Assembly (NCBI RefSeq): GCF_025602895.1
Contig: NW_026516316.1
Location: forward strand, 86,173 to 150,172
Source of the DNA: Polychytrium aggregatum
Lineage: Eukaryota > Chytridiomycota > Chytridiomycetes > Polychytriales
DNA length: 64,000 nt
Reading direction: 5' to 3'
Under the pieces are notes generated by a model. It saw nothing but the letters and a program-made list of their open reading frames with translations, was not told the origin of the DNA and did not search any database. Positions 35,892-45,193 of this stretch are shown here, in pieces. Within the stretch, counting starts at the first letter, position 1; each line of letters begins with the position of its first letter. The position numbers and the translations under genes were made by a program.

Positions 35892-36865
35892 AAACCCTGC
35901 TGTTGCTTCTCAGGGCAGTGCTTTGCGATATGGCCTTTGCCTCCACAATAGAGGCAGAGGCCCAAGCGACGACGTCGGTCGCGCTCGTCGATGGCCAGCT
36001 TACCCTTCGCTGCGGGCTGCGGGCCAAGAGGTGCCTTTAAGGCGTCCACTTCCATTGGAGTGGGTTCGGCCGAGGCGTAGGCGTTGGTCGGGAATCTTGA
36101 GCTTGCGCGGGGGGCGGGCTGGTAGCGGCGCTCTGCACGTTGTTCTTGACGGCGCTCGTACAGGCGGTTGTCGATCGATATTATGTGTTCGACAAGGTCG
36201 TCGAGGTTGAACGGCTCTCGGGACTTGGCGAGCTCGTCCTTGACCTCTGGGTGCAGACCACGGCGGAGGGCAAAGCGGAGGGCCGCGTCGTTCCAGTCCG
36301 TGTCGACTGCGAGGCGACGGAACTCGGCGATGTAGCTGGCGGCCGATCGGGTTCCTTGGGTGAGCGTGTCGAGGGCTCTCTCGGCTGACTTGGTTCGATC
36401 GGGGTCACCGAACGAGGCGTCGAGGCGGCGGACAAACTCCTCGAAGTTGTCCAGCACCATGGCGTCGTTGCGCTCCAGCACCGGAGCGAACCATGCTGCT
36501 GCAGTTTCGCGAAGGAAACTGGCAGCGAACATGACCTTGAGGCGCTCGGTGCTGTAGCGGCGAGGTTGGACCGAGTAAATCAAGCGCAGGTGGTTCAAGA
36601 ACGAACGAGTCTCCGAACGGCGACCAGAGAACATGGGTGGGTCAGCCATCCGTGGCTCGTTGGGAGCCTGGGGAAGTTGGGCGAGGAAGTTGCCCAGCGC
36701 GGCGTGCTGCTGGGCATTGGGAACTTGGGCTTGCTGGAGGGCAGCGTATGCGTGCTGCAACTGACCGAACTGCTCGTGCAGTTGCTGATAGGCAGCGAAC
36801 AGTTGGTTGGCATCGGGGGGAGGAGGAGCTTCAGCCTCCATCGGCGGGACGTCGGGATTGTACAT
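35885..36865 (-). CDS. gag: A1 gag (capsid/nucleocapsid)
   Basis: 326 residues from the Met at 36865. The N-terminus is Pro/Gln-rich and helical; the centre has the retrotransposon gag fold (SETRSFLNHLRLIYSVQP, then AAAWF and ASYIAEFRRL). A CCHC zinc knuckle CLYCGGKGHIAKHC lies near the C-terminus. The stop is eight bases past the start of a GGGTTTT heptamer. The same frame is open upstream through the TTGCC array to an ATG in the LTR (37264), but the Met at 36865 opens the recognisable gag. Confidence 0.92.
   Translation of the reverse strand: MYNPDVPPMEAEAPPPPDANQLFAAYQQLHEQFGQLQHAYAALQQAQVPNAQQHAALGNFLAQLPQAPNEPRMADPPMFSGRRSETRSFLNHLRLIYSVQPRRYSTERLKVMFAASFLRETAAAWFAPVLERNDAMVLDNFEEFVRRLDASFGDPDRTKSAERALDTLTQGTRSAASYIAEFRRLAVDTDWNDAALRFALRRGLHPEVKDELAKSREPFNLDDLVEHIISIDNRLYERRQEQRAERRYQPAPRASSRFPTNAYASAEPTPMEVDALKAPLGPQPAAKGKLAIDERDRRRRLGLCLYCGGKGHIAKHCPEKQQQGFR
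35891..35897 (-). other. A1 candidate -1 frameshift site GGGTTTT
   Basis: Reads G GGT TTT in the gag frame, the X XXY YYZ form, one codon before the gag stop. After slipping back one base the pol frame is open without a stop. Confidence 0.75.
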
Positions 36866-36900
36866 GGTTAACAGAGAGACAGGGCACAGGGCACAGGGCA

Positions 36901-37010
36901 AGGCAAGGCAAGGCAAGGCAAGGCAAGGCAAGGCAAGGCAAGGCAAGGCAAGGCAAGGCAAGGCAAGGCAAGGCAAGGCAAGGCAAGGCAAGGCAAGGCA
37001 AGGCAAGGCA
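36901..37010 (-). repeat. A1 leader TTGCC array, 22 copies
   Basis: Perfect five-base tandem array in the untranslated leader between 5' LTR and gag. A2 has only 15 copies. Confidence 0.95.
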
Positions 37011-37019
37011 AAAGGAGGG

Positions 37020-37029
37020 GAGACGACAA
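37020..37029 (-). promoter_or_regulatory. A1 candidate self-priming primer-binding site
   Basis: Two bases after the 5' LTR, element sense reads TTGTCGTCTC, the exact complement of GAGACGACAA inside the LTR (37113-37122). No TGG tRNA primer start is present at the LTR edge. Confidence 0.6.
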
Positions 37030-37031
37030 AC

Positions 37032-37268
37032 TGTAACAGGACTGGGGACTGGACGAGAGCGGACGGACTGGAGTGAGCGGGTAACGACTGGTTTACTAGG
37101 CGAAGGACGGTGTTGTCGTCTCGCCGGTTTATTTTCGGCGGGCGACGCCTTGCATTTACATCCCTGGGGGGTAGCGGACCGGCTTGCCTGCGCTCCTTGG
37201 CGCGGGCTAAGCCCCCTCGGGATGCCTTCCGGGTCGTCCCGGAGCTCCCTGTCCGCGTGCCCATTACA
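37032..37268 (-). repeat. A1 5' LTR (237 bp)
   Basis: Same sequence as 31969-32205 by eye. Contains the GAGACGACAA site (37113-37122, element sense) that is complementary to the site just after the LTR. Confidence 0.95.
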
Positions 37269-37367
37269 CCTTCCAGAACCGAGAGGTGAACTGGCTTCCT
37301 CGGTCTGAAACCACTGTGTCGGGGAGGCCATGGAGACGAAAGACATTGTCGAGGAACAGTGACGCAG
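37269..37367 (-). CDS. D pol, integrase core segment (partial)
   Basis: After removal of A1 and its CCTTC duplication this joins 31968 in frame. It encodes the integrase part TASLFLDNVFRLHGLP and VSDRGSQF, with the second catalytic Asp. It ends where element C begins. Confidence 0.82.
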
Positions 37368-37912
37368 TGTCATGAACACCCTCTGCCCTTGCCCACTTCC
37401 TTCCTTTACCCTTGCCCTTTCCTTTCTGTTTGCCTGCCTTAGTGCTTTCCCTTCCTTCTGTTTGTTTGTTTCGCGCGCTGTCTGTGTTCCGTTCCCGCTT
37501 CCTTGCTGTTGGTCATGGGTTACGCCCACGACGCCGCCTCGACGCCGCCTGACGCCTTGGCGCCGCCATGCCGCCGCCACTGACGCCCGCTGACTCACGG
37601 ATCCCGAGTCACGGCCGCCACCTGCTTCGCTCGCTGCTTCGCCCTCCCCGCCGCTGGTTCGCTCCTGTCCCCTCGCTCTGCAACGTCGATCCTTGGCGCT
37701 CGCATAAATAGCCCTCCGACCAGCCTCTGTCTTTTGCCTTCGTCTTGCCACTTTGTATTTTTAGTATCCTAAGCCTTGGATCTAGAATAAAACTTTGGCT
37801 TCACACTTGACACTCTGTGTCCCAGTCCAGTTCCCGCTCCTCTCCCTACGTTCGAGTCTTGCATTAGGACTCTTGCGCACTTCCCTGCTTGCCCCGTTGT
37901 CCAGTCTTGACA
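37368..37912 (+). repeat. Element C 5' LTR (about 545 bp)
   Basis: Ends inferred from the TGTCA...TGACA inverted repeat, as in family B. It has a TATA box (ATAAATAG at 37704-37711) and AATAAA at 37786. The 3' LTR is outside the window, so the ends are not confirmed by a partner copy. Confidence 0.6.
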
Positions 37913-37914
37913 CT

Positions 37915-37923
37915 TGGCAAGAC
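37915..37923 (+). promoter_or_regulatory. Element C candidate primer-binding site
   Basis: TGGCAAGAC two bases after the LTR. Its complement GTCTTGCCA occurs at 37742-37750, about 35 bases downstream of the TATA box, where the RNA should start. Confidence 0.55.
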
Positions 37924-37985
37924 CTTCAACAACCCCCCCACTTGCCCTGCCTCTGCCCCCGTTCCCTTCGCTATATCTTTTACCA

Positions 37986-38552
37986 ATGGCTTCCCCTTCG
38001 GGCCTTTCCGAGCCCGAGCTCCAGGCCATCCGTGCGGTCATTATCCAGTCCGCCGAGAACGCCCGTTCTCTCCAGGACTTTTCCAAGTTCCTCCACGATC
38101 AGGATGATGCGCTCAACCGCATCACCGATCGTATGGACCAGGTCCTGGCTCGCCGTGAAGAGGATGTCCGCCAAGTTGTCGCCGCCAGTGTCCAGGAGGC
38201 CCTCCGCAGCTACCAGGCCCAGCTCCCTCCTCCTGCTCCTGCTCCCGCTCCGATCCGTCGTGCAGGTCGCCCCTACTTCGGCGTACCTGACGACGTCGAT
38301 GATCCTGCCCAAGACCCCGAGGACCACTCTGCGGGTCGCAACTCTGCCACCAGGCAGATAGGTCCTCCCGACCGCTTCTCTGGTAAGGACCCGAGCCGCT
38401 GCAATGCCTTCCTTTCGCATTGCAGACTGGCCTTCGTGTCCAACCCTCCCCTCTTCCAGACTGAAAGGGATAAGGTGTTTTACGCCTTATCCTATCTCGA
38501 TGGTACTGCTGCAGACTACATGCAGCCGTACATCGATCAGTTGGAGAGAGAC
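37986..38552 (+). CDS. gag: C gag, first segment
   Basis: Codons 1-189 of gag from the Met at 37986. A helical N-terminus is followed by the gag core (PDRFSGKDPSRCNAFLSHC, then KVFYALSYLDGTAADYMQPY). Cut by B1 with the target duplication GAGAC. Confidence 0.88.
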
Positions 38553-39018
38553 TGTCAGATCACGGGATCAAGAGGAGATCAAAAGAAAAAGATAGAGAAG
38601 GGTTTTATTGATCTTAGCGAGGCTAGGATCTAGAGTCAAGTGTGTCTGGGGTCGAAGGTGATGACCAGAAACATGAGCGGGTGAAGGCGGGCTATTTATC
38701 TGTCTGGCGGTCCCGGAGGCGAAGCCTGCCGCAGCGGGGGCGAAGCAGCGGAGGCGGCGGGACAGCAGCCAGGCAGCAACGGCTAACCGGAGAAACATGT
38801 GAAAGTCTGACAAATGCTCGGTGGCTGACAAATGCGGGTGACACAGCGTCTGACTAATGCATGGTCGATGACAAATGCAGGGAAAACAGAGCGGCGTGTG
38901 CAACATGAGAGCAAGGAAAAAGGAAAGGCGTCACAGGACAAAGGAAAAGGAAAGTGTGCGACGCAAACAGTGACACAAGTGCGACGGTGCAGCTAGGCGG
39001 GCAGAGCGATCTGTGACA
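38553..39018 (-). repeat. B1 3' LTR (466 bp)
   Basis: Starts TGTCA and ends TGACA in element orientation, preceded by a purine tract with a G run (39019-39030). Confidence 0.96.
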
Positions 39019-39052
39019 TCCCCCCCAGAAAAATTGTGCTCAAGTCAAACCA

Positions 39053-42000
39053 TCAATTTTTCGATCCCGAGTTGCGTTGCACTTGTGCTTGGCAAAGGTC
39101 GATCAGTGTGTCCATTTCCGGAAGGTTGCGGTTGCGGCTGAGGAAGTCGTGGATATCTGCGAGTCCTCCATCCAAGAGTTCGGCCAGTGGTGCCCACGAG
39201 TCGTAAGATGGGTCGTATCCCTGCCAGCGGAGCAAGAACTCGTGTCGATATCCAGGAAGTCGACGTCGTCGGTTGATCCTGTGTCCAATGATCGCTTCGA
39301 ACACTGATTCGTCGTTGTGGTTGGGTCCGGGTTCATCAAACACAAGTTGGTCGGTCGATGGTGTGTTGTAGGGGACGAGGGCGGAAGCGGGGAGTTCGGT
39401 TGTAAATCGGAGGGTCCTCGGGAGTCGAAGTCGATATCCAGTCGTTCCGATCTTCTCGATGATCTTGAAGGGTCCCAAGTACGGCATCCGCATCTTGGAG
39501 GGTGTGACGTCGTCCGTGCTGAAGTGATACGCGGTCGTGTCGATCAGGACTTGGTCGCCAATGTCGTAGCTGATATCGCGTCGATGTCGGTTGGCGTAGT
39601 ACAGGGCCCGGTCCTGGGCCTTGCCGATGTTGTCCGAGACCAAGTCCAGAGTCGCTTGCATCTCCTCGATCGACTGTGCTGCAGGGTTGGACTCGGCGAT
39701 GATGTCGGTGTTGGCAGGAGTGCGAGGATGCTGACCGTGCATCAGGAAGAAGGGCGAATGTCCAGTCGAAGCTGAGCTGTGTGAGTTGAGCGCGAACTGG
39801 ATGTATGGCACTTGATCGATCCAGCGGGAGCCGAGGGCCAGAGTCGAACAGCGGATGGCCTCGGCGACGGTTGCCACAAAGCGTTCGACTTGTCCGGCGG
39901 CCTCGTGGTGGTGGGCAAAGGCGATCCGGAGTTCGGTCTTGAGCAGAGTGTTAAGTCCTGTCCAGAAGGCCGACCGGAAGCGTGTGTCGTGATCCGAGAT
40001 GAAAGTGCCGGCGAGTCCAAAGTGCACAAAGACATCGCGGAAGTACTGGCGGGCGACGTCTTCGGCCGAGTCGGTCTTGTTGCCAGGAACCAGGACGACG
40101 TACTTGGTGAGGGAGTCGACAAAGATCGTGATCGAGTTGAAGGTGCGTCCCGAGAGTGAGTCCGTGACAGGCGGGAGTCCGAGGATGAAGTCGAGGGCGA
40201 CAGTGTCCATCTTGCGGGTGGCCACAGGGATCCGGGAGAAGTGACCGTATGCTTGTTGTCGTCGGATCTTGGCTCGCTGGCAGATGTCGCAGTGCGAGAC
40301 CCACTCGGCAATGTCCTTGGACATGGCGGGCCAGTAGTAGTGTGTCGAGATGGCCTTGTAGAGCGTGTTGGTGCCGGGGTGAGCTGCACAGACAGAGTCG
40401 TGGTGGTCCTTGATGATCGAGATGCGGAGGTCCTTGCCGGGGATGCAGATGCGGGTCGAGTCGAAGTAGAGAATCCCGTGTCGAAGTGAGAAGCGGTGCA
40501 GCTGTGCCTTCATCCACGGCTTGAGTCCGTCGGTCGAGTTGTCGCGGAGGACCGAGATCAGTGCTGACAGGATCGGGTCGGAGCTGTACTGAGTGCGGAT
40601 GGTGTCCAAGAGATCGTCGGGCGGGGGTCCGAGGTTGACAATCGCGTTGATGATCGAGACTTGGACGGCCTTGGAGATGGCTGTCGGTGTGCGCGAGAGC
40701 ACGTCGGCGACCTTGTTCCACGAGCCGGGGATCCACTGGATCTCGAGGTCAAAGTCCAGCATCGTGTCGATGGCTCGCTGTTGGCGCTTGTTGAGGGTCT
40801 TGGAGTCGAGGATGTGCTTGAGCGCCTTCTGGTCGGTGTGGAGGAAGACTTTGCGGCCGACGAGGTAGTTCTTGAACTTGTCGAGGTGGCGGGTGATCGA
40901 CAGCAGCTCGCCGTTGTAGGGCGAGTAGTTGAGTTCGGATCCGTGCAGTTTCTGCGAGTTGAAAGCGATGGGGCGCACCGTGCCGGATCCGTCCATGTCC
41001 TGCCCGATCCATCCACCAATCGATGCGCTTGACTCGGACCAGTCGGTGAAGAGGTGAATGTCCTTGTCCGGGTTGACCATGTGCAGCGACTGAGGCGAGA
41101 GCAACTTGAGCTGCTCGAAGGCGGCGATGGCGTTGTCGTCCCAGACGACGGACTTGGTCGAGTTGGCGGAGCGGGTGGTGATCAGAGTCGAGAGTGGACC
41201 GGCGAGGGCAGCGTAGCCAGGGACAAAGCTCATGATGGTGTTGGTCAAGCCGAGGAAGCTGCGGAGTTCGTGTTCGGTCGTTGGTCGCGGGTAGTTCTTG
41301 ATGGCGTCGATGCGCGAGGGATGCACTTGGATGCGTCCTTCGCCGATGATGAAGCCGAGATAGGTGACGGTCGAGTTGAAGAACGAACACTTCTCGGGTC
41401 GGATCTTGAAGCCGTGTCGGTGGATCTTGTCGAGGACCAGTTCGATGTGGCGGATGTGCTGGTCCTCGTCCTCGGATGCGATCAGGATGTCGTCGATGTA
41501 GACGAACACAAAGTCGTCGATGAACTCGCGGAAGATGTCGTTCATCGCGGCTTGGAACACGGAGGGACTGTTGGCGAGGCCGAAGGGCATCACAAGCCAC
41601 TCAAAGTGGCCGTACTTGGTCCTGAAGGCCGTCTTGGGGGTGTCGGCGTCGGCAATGCGGATCTGGTGGAATCCGCGTTGCAAGTCGAGCTTGGAGAAGA
41701 CACGGCACTTGGACAGGCGGTCGATGATCTCGCGCATGTTGGGCAGCGCGGTGCGGTCCTTGACGGTGATCTTGTTGAGGGCGCGGAAGTCAAAGACGAG
41801 TCGGAACTTGTCGCCCTGCTTGACCCAGAAGATCGGTGCGCCGAAGGGCGAGACGGACTTGCGGATGTGGCCGATCCGGAGCAATCGGTCGAGTTCGTCT
41901 TTGAGACGAGCGAGTTCTTCGGCCGACATTTGGTAGAGCGACGACCAGGTTGGCTTGGCAGAGTCGTCGAGTCGGATGTTCATGTCGATGCCGGGTCGGT

Positions 42001-42784
42001 GAGGCGGGAGTTCCTTGAGTTCGTTGAAGGCATCGCGGTACTTTGCGATGATGGATCGGTGTTCGGGGGTCAGTGGTTCGAGGACACGGGCAAGTTGGGC
42101 AACGGGGTCGTAGGGTTCAACAGCAACTGTATTCAAGTCACTGCTCAGAGTACAAACATACACGGCGCCGGGAGTCGAAGCCAGTGCGTTGATCTGCTGG
42201 GTCGACATGTGGTACTGGGATCGGAGTTCGAGGGTCGTGAGTGGCATTCCGGTGTCGGGTCGCGATGCCGTCCAAGTGTGGTGCTTCCCGTCGATCGAGA
42301 ACTTGATTCGGTTGGAGGGCCAGTCGATCTCGGGGTTGGTCTGGTCGAGCCAGTTCTTGCCGAGGATAACGTCCCAGGTGAGTGGCGCGGTGAAGAGGTT
42401 GATGCGGGCGTGGTAGTCGTGGATGGTGAGGTCGACGGGATCGGTGACGGAGGACGGGAAGGACTTGCCGTTGGGCATCGTGACGGCGTTGGCGGTGGTC
42501 TTGGTTCGAAGGTCGAGGGTCGAGGCGAGGGTCTCGGAGATGTGCGAGTTGGTCGCACCAGGGTCGATGAGGACGGTGATCGGGGAGCCGTTGAGGGTGG
42601 CGTCGATCACAAGCAGTCCCTTGCCGTGGTTGGCGGCAATGCGGTGGGGTTCGTCGATGAGAGAGTTGATCAGGTGAGGTCCGGTGGCGAGAGTCAATAG
42701 TTCAGCGTCGGGGGTCGGAGTCGGATGGCGGCAACTCGCCGGGTCCTTCAGAGGTCGTAGTATCCAGGGGTTGCCGCCTCGTCG
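39053..42784 (-). CDS. pol: B1 pol: protease, reverse transcriptase, RNase H, integrase, chromodomain
   Basis: About 1243 residues in the -1 frame from the GGGAAAC site; an in-frame Met lies at 42862 inside the gag overlap. Domains: protease with IDPGATNSHIS (about residue 70; Pro replaces the usual Ser/Thr after the catalytic Asp), reverse transcriptase with YIDDILIAS (about 425), RNase H (HLFTDWSESSASIGG), integrase zinc region (HPGTNTL to CDICQRAK, about 780-830), DDE core (DFILGLPP, SDHDTRF, AAGQVERF) and a chromodomain (HEFLLRWQGYDPSYDSW, about 1170-1215). In two places it differs from the other copies, for example Pro for Ser in LGPPPDDLL. Confidence 0.95.
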   Translation of the reverse strand, partial: RRGGNPWILRPLKDPASCRHPTPTPDAELLTLATGPHLINSLIDEPHRIAANHGKGLLVIDATLNGSPITVLIDPGATNSHISETLASTLDLRTKTTANAVTMPNGKSFPSSVTDPVDLTIHDYHARINLFTAPLTWDVILGKNWLDQTNPEIDWPSNRIKFSIDGKHHTWTASRPDTGMPLTTLELRSQYHMSTQQINALASTPGAVYVCTLSSDLNTVAVEPYDPVAQLARVLEPLTPEHRSIIAKYRDAFNELKELPPHRPGIDMNIRLDDSAKPTWSSLYQMSAEELARLKDELDRLLRIGHIRKSVSPFGAPIFWVKQGDKFRLVFDFRALNKITVKDRTALPNMREIIDRLSKCRVFSKLDLQRGFHQIRIADADTPKTAFRTKYGHFEWLVMPFGLANSPSVFQAAMNDIFREFIDDFVFVYIDDILIASEDEDQHIRHIELVLDKIHRHGFKIRPEKCSFFNSTVTYLGFIIGEGRIQVHPSRIDAIKNYPRPTTEHELRSFLGLTNTIMSFVPGYAALAGPLSTLITTRSANSTKSVVWDDNAIAAFEQLKLLSPQSLHMVNPDKDIHLFTDWSESSASIGGWIGQDMDGSGTVRPIAFNSQKLHGSELNYSPYNGELLSITRHLDKFKNYLVGRKVFLHTDQKALKHILDSKTLNKRQQRAIDTMLDFDLEIQWIPGSWNKVADVLSRTPTAISKAVQVSIINAIVNLGPPPDDLLDTIRTQYSSDPILSALISVLRDNSTDGLKPWMKAQLHRFSLRHGILYFDSTRICIPGKDLRISIIKDHHDSVCAAHPGTNTLYKAISTHYYWPAMSKDIAEWVSHCDICQRAKIRRQQAYGHFSRIPVATRKMDTVALDFILGLPPVTDSLSGRTFNSITIFVDSLTKYVVLVPGNKTDSAEDVARQYFRDVFVHFGLAGTFISDHDTRFRSAFWTGLNTLLKTELRIAFAHHHEAAGQVERFVATVAEAIRCSTLALGSRWIDQVPYIQFALNSHSSASTGHSPFFLMHGQHPRTPANTDIIAESNPAAQSIEEMQATLDLVSDNIGKAQDRALYYANRHRRDISYDIGDQVLIDTTAYHFSTDDVTPSKMRMPYLGPFKIIEKIGTTGYRLRLPRTLRFTTELPASALVPYNTPSTDQLVFDEPGPNHNDESVFEAIIGHRINRRRRLPGYRHEFLLRWQGYDPSYDSWAPLAELLDGGLADIHDFLSRNRNLPEMDTLIDLCQAQVQRNSGSKN

Positions 42785-43806
42785 TTTCCCTGATCTTCGT
42801 AGAAGGTGGCCTGGTCGGCGGTCTCGACGATGGCGTTGATGCGGGGCTGGTTCAAGGGACACTGCGAGGCGATGTGGCCGAACTTGCGGCAGCGGAAGCA
42901 GCCTCCGTTACGGCGGAGGTACTCCTTCTCGCGGTCGGTGAGCTTCTTGATCGGGCGCATGTCGACGTTGTCGAGGTCCATGGCGTTGGGGTCACGTGCG
43001 GGAGGCTGGGTCGGCTGGAAGGCGGGACGAGGAGGACGGACCATTGGGCGGAACTGCGGCTGACCAGGTGGAGCGCGGAAGAGAGGAGGTCGCTGGAACT
43101 GGAGCTCGCGGAAGGGTTGATCGCGGAACTGAGTGCGAGCGGGCTGCTGCATCAGGGGTTGCGATTGACCCATAATGGACTCGTATCGCTCGGCGAGGGC
43201 CATGGCATCTTCGAGGGTGGCTGTGTTGGAGTCAAGCTTCCATTCGACTTCGATGCGCACCCTGTGCTTGAGCTTGGTGAGGTAGCGCTGCAGGTTCTGG
43301 CGGTTGTTGCTGAAGTGGGGCAGCTCGAGGAGGAGATCGCGGAAGCGAGAGTTGAACTGCTCGACGGAGCCGGTGTGGCGCAGTGCTTCGAACTCATCCT
43401 CGGTGGTGCGCAGCGAGGTGGACGGAAGGAAGGTGTCGCGGACGAGGGACAGGACGGCGGCCGGGGTCAGGTTGTCGAGTTGCTTGCCCTGGGACCAGAG
43501 GCGCCACCAGGTCTTGGCCTTGCCCTTGAGGTTCATGGCGACGGTGGCGACAGCGGTGGCGTCATCGAGACTGTGGAAGGCAATGTACTCGGTCATTGAG
43601 AAGACAAACTCGTCAACGACAGCAGCCTTACGCTCGCCAGTGAAGGCGTCGGGGAGCGGGATCTTGGGACGCTTGAAACCGGGAGGGACCGTGGGGAGAT
43701 TCGGCTGGGCAGTCAGGGCGGAGAGGACCAGGGCGCGGTCCTCGAGCGATAGTTGTTCAAGGGCCTGGAGACAGGCATTGACGGCGGGATCGTCCGATGC
43801 TACCAT
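42748..43806 (-). CDS. gag: B1 gag
   Basis: 352 residues. Core gag fold with AKTWWRLWSQGKQL and SVEQFNSRFRDLLLEL, a Pro/Gln/Arg-rich linker, and a CCHC knuckle CFRCRKFGHIASQC. The start codon begins on the final LTR base, so it overlaps the TGGTAGC primer site. The gag end overlaps pol by about 40 bases from the slippery site. Confidence 0.95.
   Translation of the reverse strand: MVASDDPAVNACLQALEQLSLEDRALVLSALTAQPNLPTVPPGFKRPKIPLPDAFTGERKAAVVDEFVFSMTEYIAFHSLDDATAVATVAMNLKGKAKTWWRLWSQGKQLDNLTPAAVLSLVRDTFLPSTSLRTTEDEFEALRHTGSVEQFNSRFRDLLLELPHFSNNRQNLQRYLTKLKHRVRIEVEWKLDSNTATLEDAMALAERYESIMGQSQPLMQQPARTQFRDQPFRELQFQRPPLFRAPPGQPQFRPMVRPPRPAFQPTQPPARDPNAMDLDNVDMRPIKKLTDREKEYLRRNGGCFRCRKFGHIASQCPLNQPRINAIVETADQATFYEDQGNDEAATPGYYDL
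42784..42790 (-). other. B1 candidate -1 frameshift site GGGAAAC
   Basis: G GGA AAC in the gag frame, the same heptamer as used in mammalian PEG10. The pol frame is open from here. Confidence 0.8.
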
Positions 43807-44271
43807 GTCAGATCACGGGATCAAGAGGAGATCAAAAGAAAAAGATAGAGAAGGGTTTTATTGATCTTAGCGAGGCTAGGATCTAGAGTCAAGTGTGTCT
43901 GGGGTCGAAGGTGATGACCAGAAACATGAGCGGGTGAAGGCGGGCTATTTATCTGTCTGGCGGTCCCGGAGGCGAAGCCTGCCGCAGCGGGGGCGAAGCA
44001 GCGGAGGCGGCGGGACAGCAGCCAGGCAGCAACGGCTAACCGGAGAAACATGTGAAAGTCTGACAAATGCTCGGTGGCTGACAAATGCGGGTGACACAGC
44101 GTCTGACTAATGCATGGTCGATGACAAATGCAGGGAAAACAGAGCGGCGTGTGCAACATGAGAGCAAGGAAAAAGGAAAGGCGTCACAGGACAAAGGAAA
44201 AGGAAAGTGTGCGACGCAAACAGTGACACAAGTGCGACGGTGCAGCTAGGCGGGCAGAGCGATCTGTGACA
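43806..44271 (-). repeat. B1 5' LTR (466 bp)
   Basis: In element sense it holds a TATA box (ATAAATAG) and AATAAA, and ends GATCTGACA. Its last base is the A of the gag ATG. Confidence 0.96.
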
Positions 44272-44276
44272 GAGAC

Positions 44277-44693
44277 CCCGAGTGCTCTCCCCCTGCCATC
44301 CGTGACTTTGCCGGTTTCTCCGAGTGGCTCCGTGCTGCCTTTGGCCAGGTCCAGCCCACCATCGCCGCTGCTCGCGAGATGGTCAGGCTTTACCAAGTCA
44401 CCTCCGCCGCCGCCTATGCCGCCGAGTACCGCCGCCAAGCCGTCCACCTCGTCACTTGGTCCCAAGACCCTCTCATGTTCCACTTCGAGAGTGGACTCAA
44501 GCCCTCGGTTCAAGATGAACTCTCCCGTCGCTCCTTCGACAACCTCGAAGATCTCATGCAAGCGGCGATCGCCATCGACAACCGCCAGGAGGACCAACGC
44601 TCCCGCCGTCCCAACCACCGCTCCGCTCCTGCTCCTGCTCCTGCTCGTCCGGCTCCTCTCCCTTTCCGTCCGGCTCCTCGTCCCTTCGCTCCT
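44277..44693 (+). CDS. gag: C gag, second segment
   Basis: Continues in frame from 38552 (codons 190-328) with FAGFSEWLRAAFGQ and AAAYAAEYRRQAVHL, then FESGLKPSVQDEL. Ends in an Ala/Pro/Arg tract where B2 is inserted with the duplication CTCCT. Confidence 0.88.
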
Positions 44694-45159
44694 TGTCAGA
44701 TCACGGGATCAAGAGGAGATCAAAAGAAAAAGATAGAGAAGGGTTTTATTGATCTTAGCGAGGCTAGGATCTAGAGTCAAGTGTGTCTGGGGTCGAAGGT
44801 GATGACCAGAAACATGAGCGGGTGAAGGCGGGCTATTTATCTGTCTGGCGGTCCCGGAGGCGAAGCCTGCCGCAGCGGGGGCGAAGCAGCGGAGGCGGCG
44901 GGACAGCAGCCAGGCAGCAACGGCTAACCGGAGAAACATGTGAAAGTCTGACAAATGCTCGGTGGCTGACAAATGCGGGTGACACAGCGTCTGACTAATG
45001 CATGGTCGATGACAAATGCAGGGAAAACAGAGCGGCGTGTGCAACATGAGAGCAAGGAAAAAGGAAAGGCGTCACAGGACAAAGGAAAAGGAAAGTGTGC
45101 GACGCAAACAGTGACACAAGTGCGACGGTGCAGCTAGGCGGGCAGAGCGATCTGTGACA
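44694..45159 (-). repeat. B2 3' LTR (466 bp)
   Basis: Same sequence as the B1 LTRs by eye. Confidence 0.96.
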
Positions 45160-45193
45160 TCCCCCCCAGAAAAATTGTGCTCAAGTCAAACCA

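Larger units (their letters stand above)
31969..37268 (-). mobile_element. Complete Ty3/gypsy chromovirus A1
   Basis: Full element with 237-bp LTRs that read as identical, flanked by the five-base target duplication CCTTC (31964-31968 and 37269-37273). Order in element direction: 5' LTR, leader with a primer-binding candidate and a TTGCC array, gag, pol in the -1 frame, purine tract, 3' LTR. All frames are open, so it may be autonomous. It sits in the integrase of D. Confidence 0.95.
38553..44271 (-). mobile_element. Complete Ty3/gypsy chromovirus B1
   Basis: 466-bp LTRs that read as identical, target duplication GAGAC (38548-38552 and 44272-44276), gag and pol frames intact. Inserted in C gag. 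Confidence 0.96.

Noticed and set aside
36885-37015. TTGCC array as a CRISPR-like array
   Set aside because: Perfect five-base units without spacers; a simple satellite in a retrotransposon leader.
41054-42700. A 548-codon plus-strand open frame opposite B1 pol, also present opposite B2 and B3
   Set aside because: It mirrors the C/G-ending codons of pol on the other strand, is Glu/Val/Asp-rich without any domain, and appears only because pol is there.
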